NCBI GenBank assembly: GCA_020637855.1
Contig: JACKJR010000009.1
Span: 1 to 60,966, forward strand
DNA: 60,966 nt
DNA from: Rhodobiaceae bacterium
GTDB taxonomy: Bacteria > Pseudomonadota > Alphaproteobacteria > Rhizobiales > Tepidamorphaceae
Direction: 5' to 3'
Under the pieces are notes generated by a model. That model made no database searches. It saw nothing but the letters and a program-made list of their open reading frames with translations, and was not told where the DNA came from. The translations under genes were made by a program, and so were the position numbers. Positions 18,866 to 27,734 of this stretch are shown in pieces (the first letter of the stretch is position 1; each line of letters starts with the position of its first letter).

Positions 18866-20044
18866 ATGACAGATACGACGAAACCGGCTTTGAAGCCGGC
18901 CAATCCCCGATTCTCTTCCGGTCCCTGCGCAAAACGTCCCGGCTGGACGCCCGACGTTCTCGGCAACGTATTGCTGGGCCGTTCCCACCGATCAAAACCA
19001 GGCAAGGCGCGTCTTCAGCACGCGATAGACCTGACGCGCAAGGTGCTTCAGGTGCCCGATGAATACCGCATCGGCATCGTGCCGGCGTCTGACACCGGCG
19101 CTGTCGAAATGGCGCTGTGGACCATGCTGGGCGTGCGCGGTGTCGACATGCTGGCATGGGAAAGCTTTGGCTCCGGCTGGGTCACCGATGTGATCAAGCA
19201 GCTCAAGCTTGCCGATGTGCGCGTGATCGAGGCGCCCTATGGCGAACTGCCCGATCTCTCTTCCGTCGATACCAAGACCCGCGACGTGGTGTTCACATGG
19301 AACGGCACGACCTCGGGCGTGCGGGTGCCCAACGGCGACTGGATTTCAGCCGACCGTGAAGGTCTGACGATCTGCGATGCGACTTCGGCAGCTTTCGCGC
19401 AGAGGCTCGATTGGGCCAAGCTCGATGTCGTCACCTACTCCTGGCAGAAGGTGCTGGGCGGGGAAGCGGCGCACGGCATGCTTATCCTGTCTCCGCGCGC
19501 CGTCGAGCGGCTCGAGACCTTCACGCCGGACCGGCCATTGCCGAAAATTTTCCGCCTCACCAAGGGCGGCAAGCTGATCGAGGGTGTCTTCGTTGGCGAG
19601 ACGATCAACACGCCGTCGATGCTTTGCGTCGAGGACTACATCGATGCGCTGGAATGGGCCGATGGTCTTGGCGGGCTCGACGGGCTGGTTGCCCGCGCCG
19701 ATACCAACCTTGCCGTCGTTGCCGACTGGGTTGAACGGACACCGTGGATCGCCTTCCTGCCGAAGGTCGAGGCCACCCGATCTAACACTTCCGTGTGCCT
19801 CTCCATCGTCGACCCGGCGGTAACCGCGCTCGACGCCAAGGCGCAGGGCGCCTTCGCCAAGGCGATCGTGTCGCGGCTTGAGGCGGAGAACGTCGCGCTC
19901 GACATCGGCAGTTACCGCGATGCGCCTCCGGGCCTTCGTATCTGGACCGGCGCGACCATCGAGGTATCCGACCTCGAGGCTCTGATCCCGTGGATGGATT
20001 GGGCGTTTGCCGCCGAACTCGCCGCGCTCAAGGCTGCGGCCTGA
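18866..20044 (+). CDS. serC: Phosphoserine aminotransferase SerC
   Basis: SerC makes 3-phosphoserine from 3-phosphohydroxypyruvate and glutamate. The 392-residue form starts MTDTTKPALKPANPRFSSGP, typical of the alphaproteobacterial type. Features include TWNGTTSGVRVP, DATSAAFAQRLDWAKLDV, and the PLP lysine in YSWQKVLGGEAAHGM. A TTG start at 18782 would translate the leader and is unlikely. serA follows 102 bases later after an internal terminator. Confidence 0.95.
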   Translation: MTDTTKPALKPANPRFSSGPCAKRPGWTPDVLGNVLLGRSHRSKPGKARLQHAIDLTRKVLQVPDEYRIGIVPASDTGAVEMALWTMLGVRGVDMLAWESFGSGWVTDVIKQLKLADVRVIEAPYGELPDLSSVDTKTRDVVFTWNGTTSGVRVPNGDWISADREGLTICDATSAAFAQRLDWAKLDVVTYSWQKVLGGEAAHGMLILSPRAVERLETFTPDRPLPKIFRLTKGGKLIEGVFVGETINTPSMLCVEDYIDALEWADGLGGLDGLVARADTNLAVVADWVERTPWIAFLPKVEATRSNTSVCLSIVDPAVTALDAKAQGAFAKAIVSRLEAENVALDIGSYRDAPPGLRIWTGATIEVSDLEALIPWMDWAFAAELAALKAAA

Positions 20045-20053
20045 CATCACTCA

Positions 20054-20078
20054 CCGGGCGGAAGACCGCCCGGGTTTT
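20054..20078 (+). terminator. Terminator between serC and serA
   Basis: An 8-bp stem CCGGGCGG / CCGCCCGG with loop AAGA, followed by GTTTT, lies 9 bases after the serC stop. It should reduce read-through into serA, so the two serine genes are partly uncoupled or serA has its own promoter in 20079-20146. Confidence 0.7.
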
Positions 20079-20146
20079 CCCTTGCAACAAACATGCGTCT
20101 GCGCCGATCGCAGGCTTGCAGGCGCGCATATCAGGAGACCTGACTC

Positions 20147-21733
20147 ATGGCACCGCGTGTCCTCATTTCCGACAAGCTGTCGGACGCCGCCGTCGATATT
20201 TTCAAGAACCGCGGCATCGATGTCGATTTCCAGCCGGACCTCGGCAAGGACAAGGATGCCCTTGTCCGCATCATCAACGATTACGACGGCATCGCCATCC
20301 GCTCCGCGACCAAGCTGACCGAGAGTGTTCTGCGCGATGTCGACAGGCTGAAGGTGATTGGCCGTGCGGGTATTGGCGTCGACAACGTCGATGTTCCGGT
20401 GGCGAGCTCCAAGGGCATCATCGTGATGAATACGCCGTTCGGCAATTCGGTGACGACGGCGGAACATGCCATCTCGCTGATGCTGGCGCTGGCGCGCGAG
20501 ATTCCGGAAGCCGACCGTTCCACTCAGGCCGGCAAGTGGGAGAAGAACCGCTTCGTCGGTGTCGAGATCACCGGCAAGACGCTTGGTGTGATCGGTTGCG
20601 GCAACATCGGCTCCATCGTCATCGACCGGGCACAGGGCCTGCGCATGAAGGTAATCGGTTTCGATCCGTTCCTGTCGCCTGAACGGGCCATGGAGCTTGG
20701 CGTCGAAAAGGTCGAGCTAGACGAGCTTCTGGCGCGCGCCGATTTTATCACGCTGCACACGCCGCTGACCGACAAGACCCGGAATATTCTCTCCGCCGAC
20801 GCCATCAACAAGACGAAGAAGGGTGTGCGCATCGTCAATTGCGCGCGTGGCGGGTTGCTGGATGAGACGGCACTTCGAGCGGCATTGGAAAGCGGCCATG
20901 TTGCCGGTGCCGCGCTCGATGTGTTCTCGGAAGAGCCCGCGAAGGAGAACGTCCTGTTTGGGGCGCCGAACCTGATCTGCACACCGCACCTTGGCGCGGC
21001 AACGCATGAAGCGCAGGAAAAGGTTGCCCTGCAGGTGGCAGAACAGATGGCCGACTATCTGCTGACCGGTGCAGTGACCAACGCGCTCAACATGCCATCG
21101 ATCTCGGCGGAGGAAGCGCCGCGCCTGACACCTTACGTCAAGCTTGCCGAATCGCTTGGTTCCTTTGCCGGCCAATTGACCGAAACCGGTATCAAGGCCA
21201 TTCGCCTCGAATTCGAGGGCGATGTGGCGGAGATGAACGTCAAGGCACTGACCGCAGCGGCGCTTGCAGGCGTCATGCGGCCAGTACTTCAGGACGTCAA
21301 CATGGTGTCTGCGCCGATCATGGCCAAGGAACGCGGCATCAAGATCGAGGAAATCCGGCGGGGCCAGCAGGGGGCGTATGAAAACTATATCCGCCTGACC
21401 GTCGTCACCGAACGCCAGGAGCGGTCGGTGGCCGGAACCGTGTTCTCCGACGGCAAGCCGCGGATCATCCAGATCAAGGGCATCAACATGGAGGCTGAAC
21501 TCGGGCCGAACATGATTTACGTCACGAACGACGACAAGCCGGGTTTCATCGGTGCCATCGGGACGCTGTTCGGCAATGCTGGCGCCAATATCGCGACGTT
21601 CAACCTCGGACGCACGGCGCCGGGCGCGGATGCGATCTGCCTGCTCGAAGTGGATCAGCCGGCACCTGCGGACCTGCTCGACAAGGTGCGTGCGCTGCCG
21701 ATGGTCAATCAGGTCAAGCCGCTCAGTTTCTGA
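20147..21733 (+). CDS. serA: 3-Phosphoglycerate dehydrogenase SerA (long form)
   Basis: SerA carries out the first step of serine synthesis. The 528-residue long form has the catalytic and Rossmann domains (GRAGIGVDNVD, GVIGCGNIGSIV, NCARGG with catalytic Arg, the HLGAAT histidine), an intervening ASB domain at about residues 320-440, and a C-terminal ACT domain (MIYVTNDDKPGFIGAIGTLF) that could sense serine. GGAGA gives a good ribosome site. Confidence 0.96.
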   Translation: MAPRVLISDKLSDAAVDIFKNRGIDVDFQPDLGKDKDALVRIINDYDGIAIRSATKLTESVLRDVDRLKVIGRAGIGVDNVDVPVASSKGIIVMNTPFGNSVTTAEHAISLMLALAREIPEADRSTQAGKWEKNRFVGVEITGKTLGVIGCGNIGSIVIDRAQGLRMKVIGFDPFLSPERAMELGVEKVELDELLARADFITLHTPLTDKTRNILSADAINKTKKGVRIVNCARGGLLDETALRAALESGHVAGAALDVFSEEPAKENVLFGAPNLICTPHLGAATHEAQEKVALQVAEQMADYLLTGAVTNALNMPSISAEEAPRLTPYVKLAESLGSFAGQLTETGIKAIRLEFEGDVAEMNVKALTAAALAGVMRPVLQDVNMVSAPIMAKERGIKIEEIRRGQQGAYENYIRLTVVTERQERSVAGTVFSDGKPRIIQIKGINMEAELGPNMIYVTNDDKPGFIGAIGTLFGNAGANIATFNLGRTAPGADAICLLEVDQPAPADLLDKVRALPMVNQVKPLSF

Positions 21734-21816
21734 GTGGCTGATCACTTGGCCGCGGTGATGCCGTAATCGGCTGCAATCTGACGAACCGGGTGGGGGCGAT
21801 ACGTGGAGGAGCCCCC

Positions 21817-23610
21817 ATGCCGTTCAATTCCATTCACCGCGCTTTTTTTCCGTTCACGCACAATTCCCCCGGATCAAGCCCGGGGTCATGTGCTCTGCGG
21901 GGGCGGCCTTCCGGCCGATCGCGCGGTCGCGTTCCTCGCACCTTCGAAGCGTCGCTTCTCAGGCGCTCTGCCGGAATTCTCGCTTTCACCGCAAGCTCGC
22001 TTCTTGCCAGTACCGCGCTGGCGGAAGATTTCAATCCGCAAAGCCGGATCGGTGCGGTCACCGTGTTCCCCGAAGGGGCCGAGATTACGCGGCAGGCGGC
22101 GCTGGAGATGCCTGCGGGCGCTCACCGGATCGTCTTCGAAAGACTTCCCGATGGCATCCGGCCCAATGATGTTCGCGTCGAGGGGCTGGCGGATGGCAAT
22201 CTTGTCATTCAGGCGGTCGATGTCGCCCGTGTACCGGTGACCGGTGACCCGGCGCAGACCAACGCGCTTCGTAAGGAACGCGAAGAGCTTGGCGACAACA
22301 AAGAGCTGCTGGAAGGCCGCATCCGCACCGCCGAGGTTCAGCGGCAGATGATCATGATGCTGGTGCGTCCGCCGGCGGTGCCCAAGGATGTGGCGCTTGC
22401 CCAGCCGCCGATGCCGCCGGATCAGCTGTTCGCCTTCATTGCCGAACGGCACGCGGAGATCGAAGAAACGATCCGCAAGGCGCAGCAGGACATCCGCGAT
22501 ATCGACCGGCGCATCGCCGAGATCGACCGTGAACTCTCACGCACCAGCGGCGAGCAGGAATGGGCGAGCCGAATTACCGTTTCCGTCAATGCGCAAGGCG
22601 ACGTGCAAGGCAAGCTCAGGCTGCGCTACCGGCTCAGAGATGCTTCCTGGCAACCGGTCTATGATGCACGGCTCGATACGTCTGCTGAGACAGCTAAGCT
22701 GCAGCTGACGCAGCGCGCGCTGGTGCGTCAGCACACAGGCGAAGACTGGAACGGCGTGGCGTTGACGCTTGCGACCGCCCGCCCGCAGGGTAGCACCGCT
22801 GCCCCCGATGTGCAGGTTCGCTATGTCGGTTTTGCCCGCCCGGTTCCGCGCGAACGGGCGATGGGCGGTGCCCTGTATGATGACCGCAGCGCATCCGCGG
22901 AAGTCGCCGCGCCAGCGCCGGAACCTGAAGCCGTTATGAGAAAAGAGATGGAAGAGAGCCGCGCAGCGGTCACCGATCTTGGCTTCGATGCGGTCTACAG
23001 TGTTCCGGGTCTTGCCGATATTCCGGCGACGGACGATTCGCGCCTGGTACTTGTCGGTGATCATGACGTGGACTCGAAAATGGAAGCGCGGATCGTGCCG
23101 GCTGTGCGCGAGGCCGCATTCCTGACGGTCAGCTTTTCCCATAAGGGCGCGGCACCCCTGCCGCCCGGCACGGTACGGCTGTTCCGCGATGGCGTGTTCG
23201 TCGGCGAGGGACACCTGCCGCTCGCCAATCCGGGCCAGAAGACCGAGCTTGGCTTTGGCATCGACGAGCGCATCGAGGTGACGCGCCGGCTGGTTTCGAA
23301 ACAGCGCGGCGAGGAGGGTATTTTCTCCAGAGCGCGCACGGACACCAACGACTGGCGTACGGTGATCGCCAATCACCATAGTGTGCCGATCGATGTCGTC
23401 GTGCTGGAAAGCCTGCCGCAGACGCTGGACGAGAAGATCAACGTGTCGCCACTCTCCACCAACGATCCCGCCGACGAGAGCGACGTTGACGGCAAGAGCG
23501 GGGTTCAGGCGTGGCGCTTCACACTCGATGCTCAGGGAGAGCGCACGCTCGCGTTCGGCTACCGGATCGACTGGCCGCAGGGCCAGAACGTCGTACTCGG
23601 GATGAGGTAA
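21817..23610 (+). CDS. DUF4139 / MuiA-like exported protein
   Basis: The 597-residue product resembles the mucoidy-inhibitor-A (DUF4139) family: VTVFPEGAEITRQAALEMPAG at the N-terminal domain, a coiled-coil (about residues 145-245) and a beta-rich C-terminal domain with LRYRLRDASWQPVYDARLDT. The cellular function of the family is poorly known. Translation begins at ATG 21817, since a perfect GGAGGA lies 7 bases upstream. About 50 basic residues precede the hydrophobic signal segment (AGILAFTASSLLASTALA), and part of them (PGSSPG) is the translation of a palindromic repeat. Confidence 0.8.
   Translation: MPFNSIHRAFFPFTHNSPGSSPGSCALRGRPSGRSRGRVPRTFEASLLRRSAGILAFTASSLLASTALAEDFNPQSRIGAVTVFPEGAEITRQAALEMPAGAHRIVFERLPDGIRPNDVRVEGLADGNLVIQAVDVARVPVTGDPAQTNALRKEREELGDNKELLEGRIRTAEVQRQMIMMLVRPPAVPKDVALAQPPMPPDQLFAFIAERHAEIEETIRKAQQDIRDIDRRIAEIDRELSRTSGEQEWASRITVSVNAQGDVQGKLRLRYRLRDASWQPVYDARLDTSAETAKLQLTQRALVRQHTGEDWNGVALTLATARPQGSTAAPDVQVRYVGFARPVPRERAMGGALYDDRSASAEVAAPAPEPEAVMRKEMEESRAAVTDLGFDAVYSVPGLADIPATDDSRLVLVGDHDVDSKMEARIVPAVREAAFLTVSFSHKGAAPLPPGTVRLFRDGVFVGEGHLPLANPGQKTELGFGIDERIEVTRRLVSKQRGEEGIFSRARTDTNDWRTVIANHHSVPIDVVVLESLPQTLDEKINVSPLSTNDPADESDVDGKSGVQAWRFTLDAQGERTLAFGYRIDWPQGQNVVLGMR
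21866..21890. repeat. Palindromic repeat inside the DUF4139 gene
   Basis: CCCCGG-N7-CCGGGG, with core CCGGGCTTGATCCGG on the minus strand, matches the arms of the inverted repeat at 58159-58244. It is in frame and encodes PGSSPG in the N-terminal extension. Confidence 0.6.
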
Positions 23611-23821
23611 TTCCAGCGGCCTGCAATTGGGCGATCAAGTTGCGGACCGGCCTGCACTGCGTGGCCGGTCTGCGAAATAAGCGATGGTGATGGTTTGCCG
23701 GTTGCGTTACCGGTAATCGTTGGGCCGGCTGCAATAACGGCTGGCCAATGCCAAACGAGAGACGAAGGCCTTGCGCATCTCCGCCCGGGCATTTCGCCAC
23801 CGGACGGGAAAAACGCGCCGC

Positions 23822-25075
23822 ATGACCTCACATGTGCCAACGGGCGAAGAGCCGGCAGAAGCCGACCGTTTCGCAGCGTTCCGTCACCGGGCTTATCTGC
23901 GCTTCTGGCTGGGCCGGTTTCTTTGCACCTTTGCGGTCAATATCGTCTCCGTCGCGATTGGCTGGCAGATCTATGACCTGACTCGCAATCCATTCGATCT
24001 GGGGTTCGTCGGTCTCATCGAATTCATGCCGGCGTTGCTGCTCGTGCTGGTCACGGGAGCTGCCGCCGACCGTTTCGGGCGGCGAATGATCATGTCGCTG
24101 TCCGCGTTTGCAGAGGCGGTCTGCGCGCTTGCGCTGCTGTATCTCAGCCTGACGGGTCTGACCTCGGTTATGCCGGTTTTCGTGGTGCTGGCCTTGTTCG
24201 GTATTGCGCGAGCGTTCTTCTCGCCCGCCGCCGCCGCCTTGCTTGCCAATGTCGTGCCGCCGAAGGATTTCGCCAATGCGGTCGCCTGGTATTCCTCGGC
24301 CTGGCAGACCGCCTCGATTGTCGGTCCCGCCGTAGGTGGACTGCTCTACGGTGTATCTGCTGAAGCGGCTTATGCCGGGGCTGCCGCGATGATGGTTGCC
24401 GGGGGCGTGCTTTCGCTGTTGATCCCCAAACCGGCACAGCACACGCAAACCGAGCGGGTGACACTGGAGACGCTGCTCGCCGGCTTCGCTTACGTCTGGC
24501 GTGAGAAGATCGTGCTGGGAGCGATTTCGCTCGACCTGTTCGTCGTGTTGCTCGGTGGCGTTGTCGCGCTGCTACCGGTCTTTGCCCGCGATATTCTCGA
24601 TCTCGGACCGACCGGGCTCGGCCTGTTGCGTGCAGCTCCCGGCATTGGTGGGATCACGATGGCCGTCTGGCTATCGGGCGGCAAGGTCCGCGACCACGCC
24701 GGGCTGATCATGTTCGCTTGCGTAGCGGTATTCGGGCTTGCCAATCTCGTCTTCGGGGTTTCGACGCTCGCCTGGCTGTCGATCCTGATGCTGGCCCTTG
24801 CAGGGGCCGCCGACATGGTCAGCGTCTATATCCGCGAAACACTGATCCAGATATGGACACCGGATCGGCTGCGCGGCCGGGTCAATGCGATCAACATGGT
24901 CTTCATCGGTGCTTCGAACGAGCTGGGCGTGTTCCGCGCCGGAACCATGGCCGGTTTCATCGGGGCGGTACCGGCCGTGGTGCTGGGTGGCGCGGGTGCA
25001 GTCGTGGTTGCAGGCGTGTGGGCCTGGCTGTTCCCACAACTGCGCAAGGCGCGCCATCTCGACGGGCGGACGTGA
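23822..25075 (+). CDS. MFS exporter (EntS-like)
   Basis: This 417-residue transporter has about 12 membrane segments and the MFS loop motif AADRFGRRMIMSLS. Similarity is to the MFS_3/enterobactin-exporter EntS group: RFWLGRFLCTFAVNIVSVAIGWQIYDLT at segment 1 and DRLRGRVNAIN late in the protein. I use ATG 23822; a TTG at 23771 would add 17 basic residues. The substrate is unknown. It is convergent with homospermidine synthase, 6 bases apart. Confidence 0.82.
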   Translation: MTSHVPTGEEPAEADRFAAFRHRAYLRFWLGRFLCTFAVNIVSVAIGWQIYDLTRNPFDLGFVGLIEFMPALLLVLVTGAAADRFGRRMIMSLSAFAEAVCALALLYLSLTGLTSVMPVFVVLALFGIARAFFSPAAAALLANVVPPKDFANAVAWYSSAWQTASIVGPAVGGLLYGVSAEAAYAGAAAMMVAGGVLSLLIPKPAQHTQTERVTLETLLAGFAYVWREKIVLGAISLDLFVVLLGGVVALLPVFARDILDLGPTGLGLLRAAPGIGGITMAVWLSGGKVRDHAGLIMFACVAVFGLANLVFGVSTLAWLSILMLALAGAADMVSVYIRETLIQIWTPDRLRGRVNAINMVFIGASNELGVFRAGTMAGFIGAVPAVVLGGAGAVVVAGVWAWLFPQLRKARHLDGRT

Positions 25076-25081
25076 CCGCGA

Positions 25082-26521
25082 TTACCGCACGAGAATGTTC
25101 CTGAACTGCCAGGGGTCCTTCTTGTCGATGTCTTCTTCGAACAGGCCCGGACGGCCATCCAATGGCGTCCAGTCGGTGTAGTAGCCTTTGACCGGGCCGA
25201 GATAGGGCATCTGCACCTCGAGGCAGCGGCGGTAGTCCATTTCGTCGGCCTCGACGATACCTGCTTGCGGGTTCTCCAGTGCCCAGACCATACCCGCGAG
25301 CACGGCGGAGGTGACCTGCAGACCGGTTGCATTCTGATAGGGTGCGATCTTGCGGGTTTCTTCCACGGATAGCTGCGAGCCATACCAGTAGGCATTCTTC
25401 TTGTGGCCGTAGAGCAGAACGCCAAGCTCGTCGATGCCATCGACCAGTTCGTTCTCGTCGAGCACATGCTGGACCGGCTGCGCCTTGCCTGCGGCGCCGA
25501 ACATTTCATGCAGGGAGAGAACCGCATCGTTGCATGGGTGATAGGCGTAATGGCATGTCGGGCGGAAAGTCACCTTGCCCTTCTTGTCACGCATGGTGAA
25601 GTAGTCGGCAATCGAGACCGACTCGTTGTGGGTGACGAGGAAGCCGTATTGTGCGCCGGGCGTCGGGCACCATGTGCGCACGCGGGTGTTTGCGCCGGGC
25701 TGCTCGAGAAAGATCGCGCATTTCGGACCCTTCTTCTGCTTGCGGGCGTTCTTCGGCATCCATTTTTCGTGCGTGCCCCAGCCCAGTTCGGCTGGTTGCA
25801 GACCTTCCGAGATGAATCCTTCCACCGACCATGTGTTCCAGAACACGTCCATCGGCTTCGGCTTCTTGGTGCGCTGGGTGTCGCGTTCGGCAATGTGCAC
25901 GCCCTTGACGCCGAGCTTTTTCATCAGCTTTGCCCAACCCGCGCGGTCGCCCGTGTCCGGCTCTGCGAACTTCACCTTCATATCCTTGGCGAGATTGACC
26001 AGCGCCTGTTTCACGAACCATGACACCATGCCCGGATTGGCACCGCAGCAGGAGACCGCCGTGGTCCCGCCGGGGTTCTTTTTCTTCTCGGTGCGCACGG
26101 TCTCGCGCAGCGCGTAGTTGGTGCGGCTGGCGTTGTCGGTCCTGGCGTCGAAATAGAAGCCGAGCCAGGGTTCGACGACGGTGTCGATGTAAAGTGCGCC
26201 GATCTCGCGGCACAGCTTCATGATGTCGAGCGAAGAGGTATCGACCGACAGGTTGACGCAAAAGCCTTGGCCGCCGCCTTCGGTGAGCAGGGGCTTGAGA
26301 AGCTTCCTGTAGTTCTTTTTCGTGACCGCTTTCTGGATGAAGCGGATACCGCGTTCGTCCAGCAGTTTCTTGTCGGTATCGCTGGGGTCGATGACGACGA
26401 AGCGTTCGGGATCGTATTCGAAATGGCGTTCGATTAGAGGAAGAGTGCCGCGGCCGATGGAGCCAAAACCGATCATAACGATGGGGCCTGAAATCTTTCC
26501 GTAGCGTGGCCAATCTGCCAT
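25082..26521 (-). CDS. hss: Homospermidine synthase
   Basis: The enzyme makes homospermidine from putrescine, an abundant polyamine in rhizobia and relatives. The 479-residue protein has a Rossmann NAD site (IVMIGFGSIGRGTLPL), FVVIDPSDTDKKLL, NLSVDTSSLDIMKLC and YIDTVVEPWLG, together with PGMVSWFVKQAL and the saccharopine-dehydrogenase-like layout. The start MADWPRYGKISG is at 26521; upstream codons add 52 unrelated residues that overlap the neighbouring gene. It may form a transcript with the DMT gene upstream (34-base gap). Confidence 0.93.
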   Translation of the reverse strand: MADWPRYGKISGPIVMIGFGSIGRGTLPLIERHFEYDPERFVVIDPSDTDKKLLDERGIRFIQKAVTKKNYRKLLKPLLTEGGGQGFCVNLSVDTSSLDIMKLCREIGALYIDTVVEPWLGFYFDARTDNASRTNYALRETVRTEKKKNPGGTTAVSCCGANPGMVSWFVKQALVNLAKDMKVKFAEPDTGDRAGWAKLMKKLGVKGVHIAERDTQRTKKPKPMDVFWNTWSVEGFISEGLQPAELGWGTHEKWMPKNARKQKKGPKCAIFLEQPGANTRVRTWCPTPGAQYGFLVTHNESVSIADYFTMRDKKGKVTFRPTCHYAYHPCNDAVLSLHEMFGAAGKAQPVQHVLDENELVDGIDELGVLLYGHKKNAYWYGSQLSVEETRKIAPYQNATGLQVTSAVLAGMVWALENPQAGIVEADEMDYRRCLEVQMPYLGPVKGYYTDWTPLDGRPGLFEEDIDKKDPWQFRNILVR

Positions 26522-26555
26522 TTCGGGGATCACCTTTGCTTTTGGGGAATCTGGT

Positions 26556-27500
26556 TCAGTTGACGGGAGGCTGCGTGAGTTGCGCAAGTCGTCTGCGGGC
26601 CGAGAACTCCGCCATGGCGATGCCGCCGATGACCAGTACAAGGCCGATGGTCTGATAGAGTTGGAATTTCTCGCCAAGAATCAAGACCGCAAGTGCCGCA
26701 CCGAACACCGGAACGAGATTGAAAAACAGTCCGGCGCGGTTTGCGCCGATCATTGCGATGGCACGAAAATAGAAAACCTGAGCGATCATCGACGGGAAAA
26801 CGGCGACGAAGATCACAACGCCTGGCGTGATCCAGGTGGCAGCCGGATAGCGGCCCGATGCAATATCGAACACCATGCCGGGAAACGCGAAGATTGCCGC
26901 CGACAGCGCAAGGCCGAACATGAACACCTGCCAGGGCATGTCGGGCTTGTGCCGCAGGGCAACCGAATAGGCGCTGTAGATGAACACAGCCAGAACCATG
27001 ATCGCGTCGCCGATATTGATATCGAGGGCGAGCAGTGCAGCCGGTTCGCCATGGCTGACGGTCAGCAAGACGCCGATCATCGACACAAGGACACCCAGCC
27101 CCTGGAGCATCGTGATCGGCTCGCGGTAGATGATGTAGGTCAGCAGGATGATGACCATCGGCATGCCGGCCTGCTCGATCGAAACGTTGATGGCCGATGT
27201 GAAATGAAGCGCGCCGTAAAGCAAGGCATTGAACAACGCAAAGCCCAGCGCGCCGCACAGGGCGATATAGCGCCAGCGCCGGCGCAGGACGGGCATCGAT
27301 TCACGCAGCAGCGGCCGGGCCAGGAAATAGAGGATTGATGCCGCCCCCATCCAGCGCAGCGCCGTCAGGGTGAGAGGCGGAACGGAACCTGCCGCGAGTT
27401 TGCCGGCAACCGCGTTGGCGCCCCAGAACAGCGTCGTCAGCACCAGCAGCAAATAGGGATGCGAAAGAACCCCTCGCGATGGTGGCATATTCGCTGACAT
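26556..27500 (-). CDS. DMT-superfamily (EamA) transporter
   Basis: This 314-residue membrane protein has ten predicted hydrophobic segments in two EamA halves: PYLLLVLTTLFWGANAVAGKLA at the start of the first and DIASGRYPAATWITPGVVIFVAVFPSMIAQVFYF leading into the second. Such proteins export amino acids or small metabolites. Lying directly upstream of homospermidine synthase on the same strand, it might handle a related metabolite, but that is only a contextual guess. Confidence 0.85.
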   Translation of the reverse strand: MSANMPPSRGVLSHPYLLLVLTTLFWGANAVAGKLAAGSVPPLTLTALRWMGAASILYFLARPLLRESMPVLRRRWRYIALCGALGFALFNALLYGALHFTSAINVSIEQAGMPMVIILLTYIIYREPITMLQGLGVLVSMIGVLLTVSHGEPAALLALDINIGDAIMVLAVFIYSAYSVALRHKPDMPWQVFMFGLALSAAIFAFPGMVFDIASGRYPAATWITPGVVIFVAVFPSMIAQVFYFRAIAMIGANRAGLFFNLVPVFGAALAVLILGEKFQLYQTIGLVLVIGGIAMAEFSARRRLAQLTQPPVN

Positions 27501-27734
27501 TTGGATGCGTCCGTATCGGGAGAAGCCTATTGCTGCTTCCTTGCGCTATCGGTTGTGCGGGCTCGTGTAAACCCTGATCGAAAAAGCTCGGAAAAACGGG
27601 CTCATGCGTATTCGCTTTTGCCGGACAATATTGTTAATGTCCGCCGCCTTTTCATATATGGCGAAATCATTTCGGCCGGTCCGGTCTTCGGGGCGGCAAG
27701 GAAATGTGCGGCGGCGCGAGGGAGCAACGGTTTT

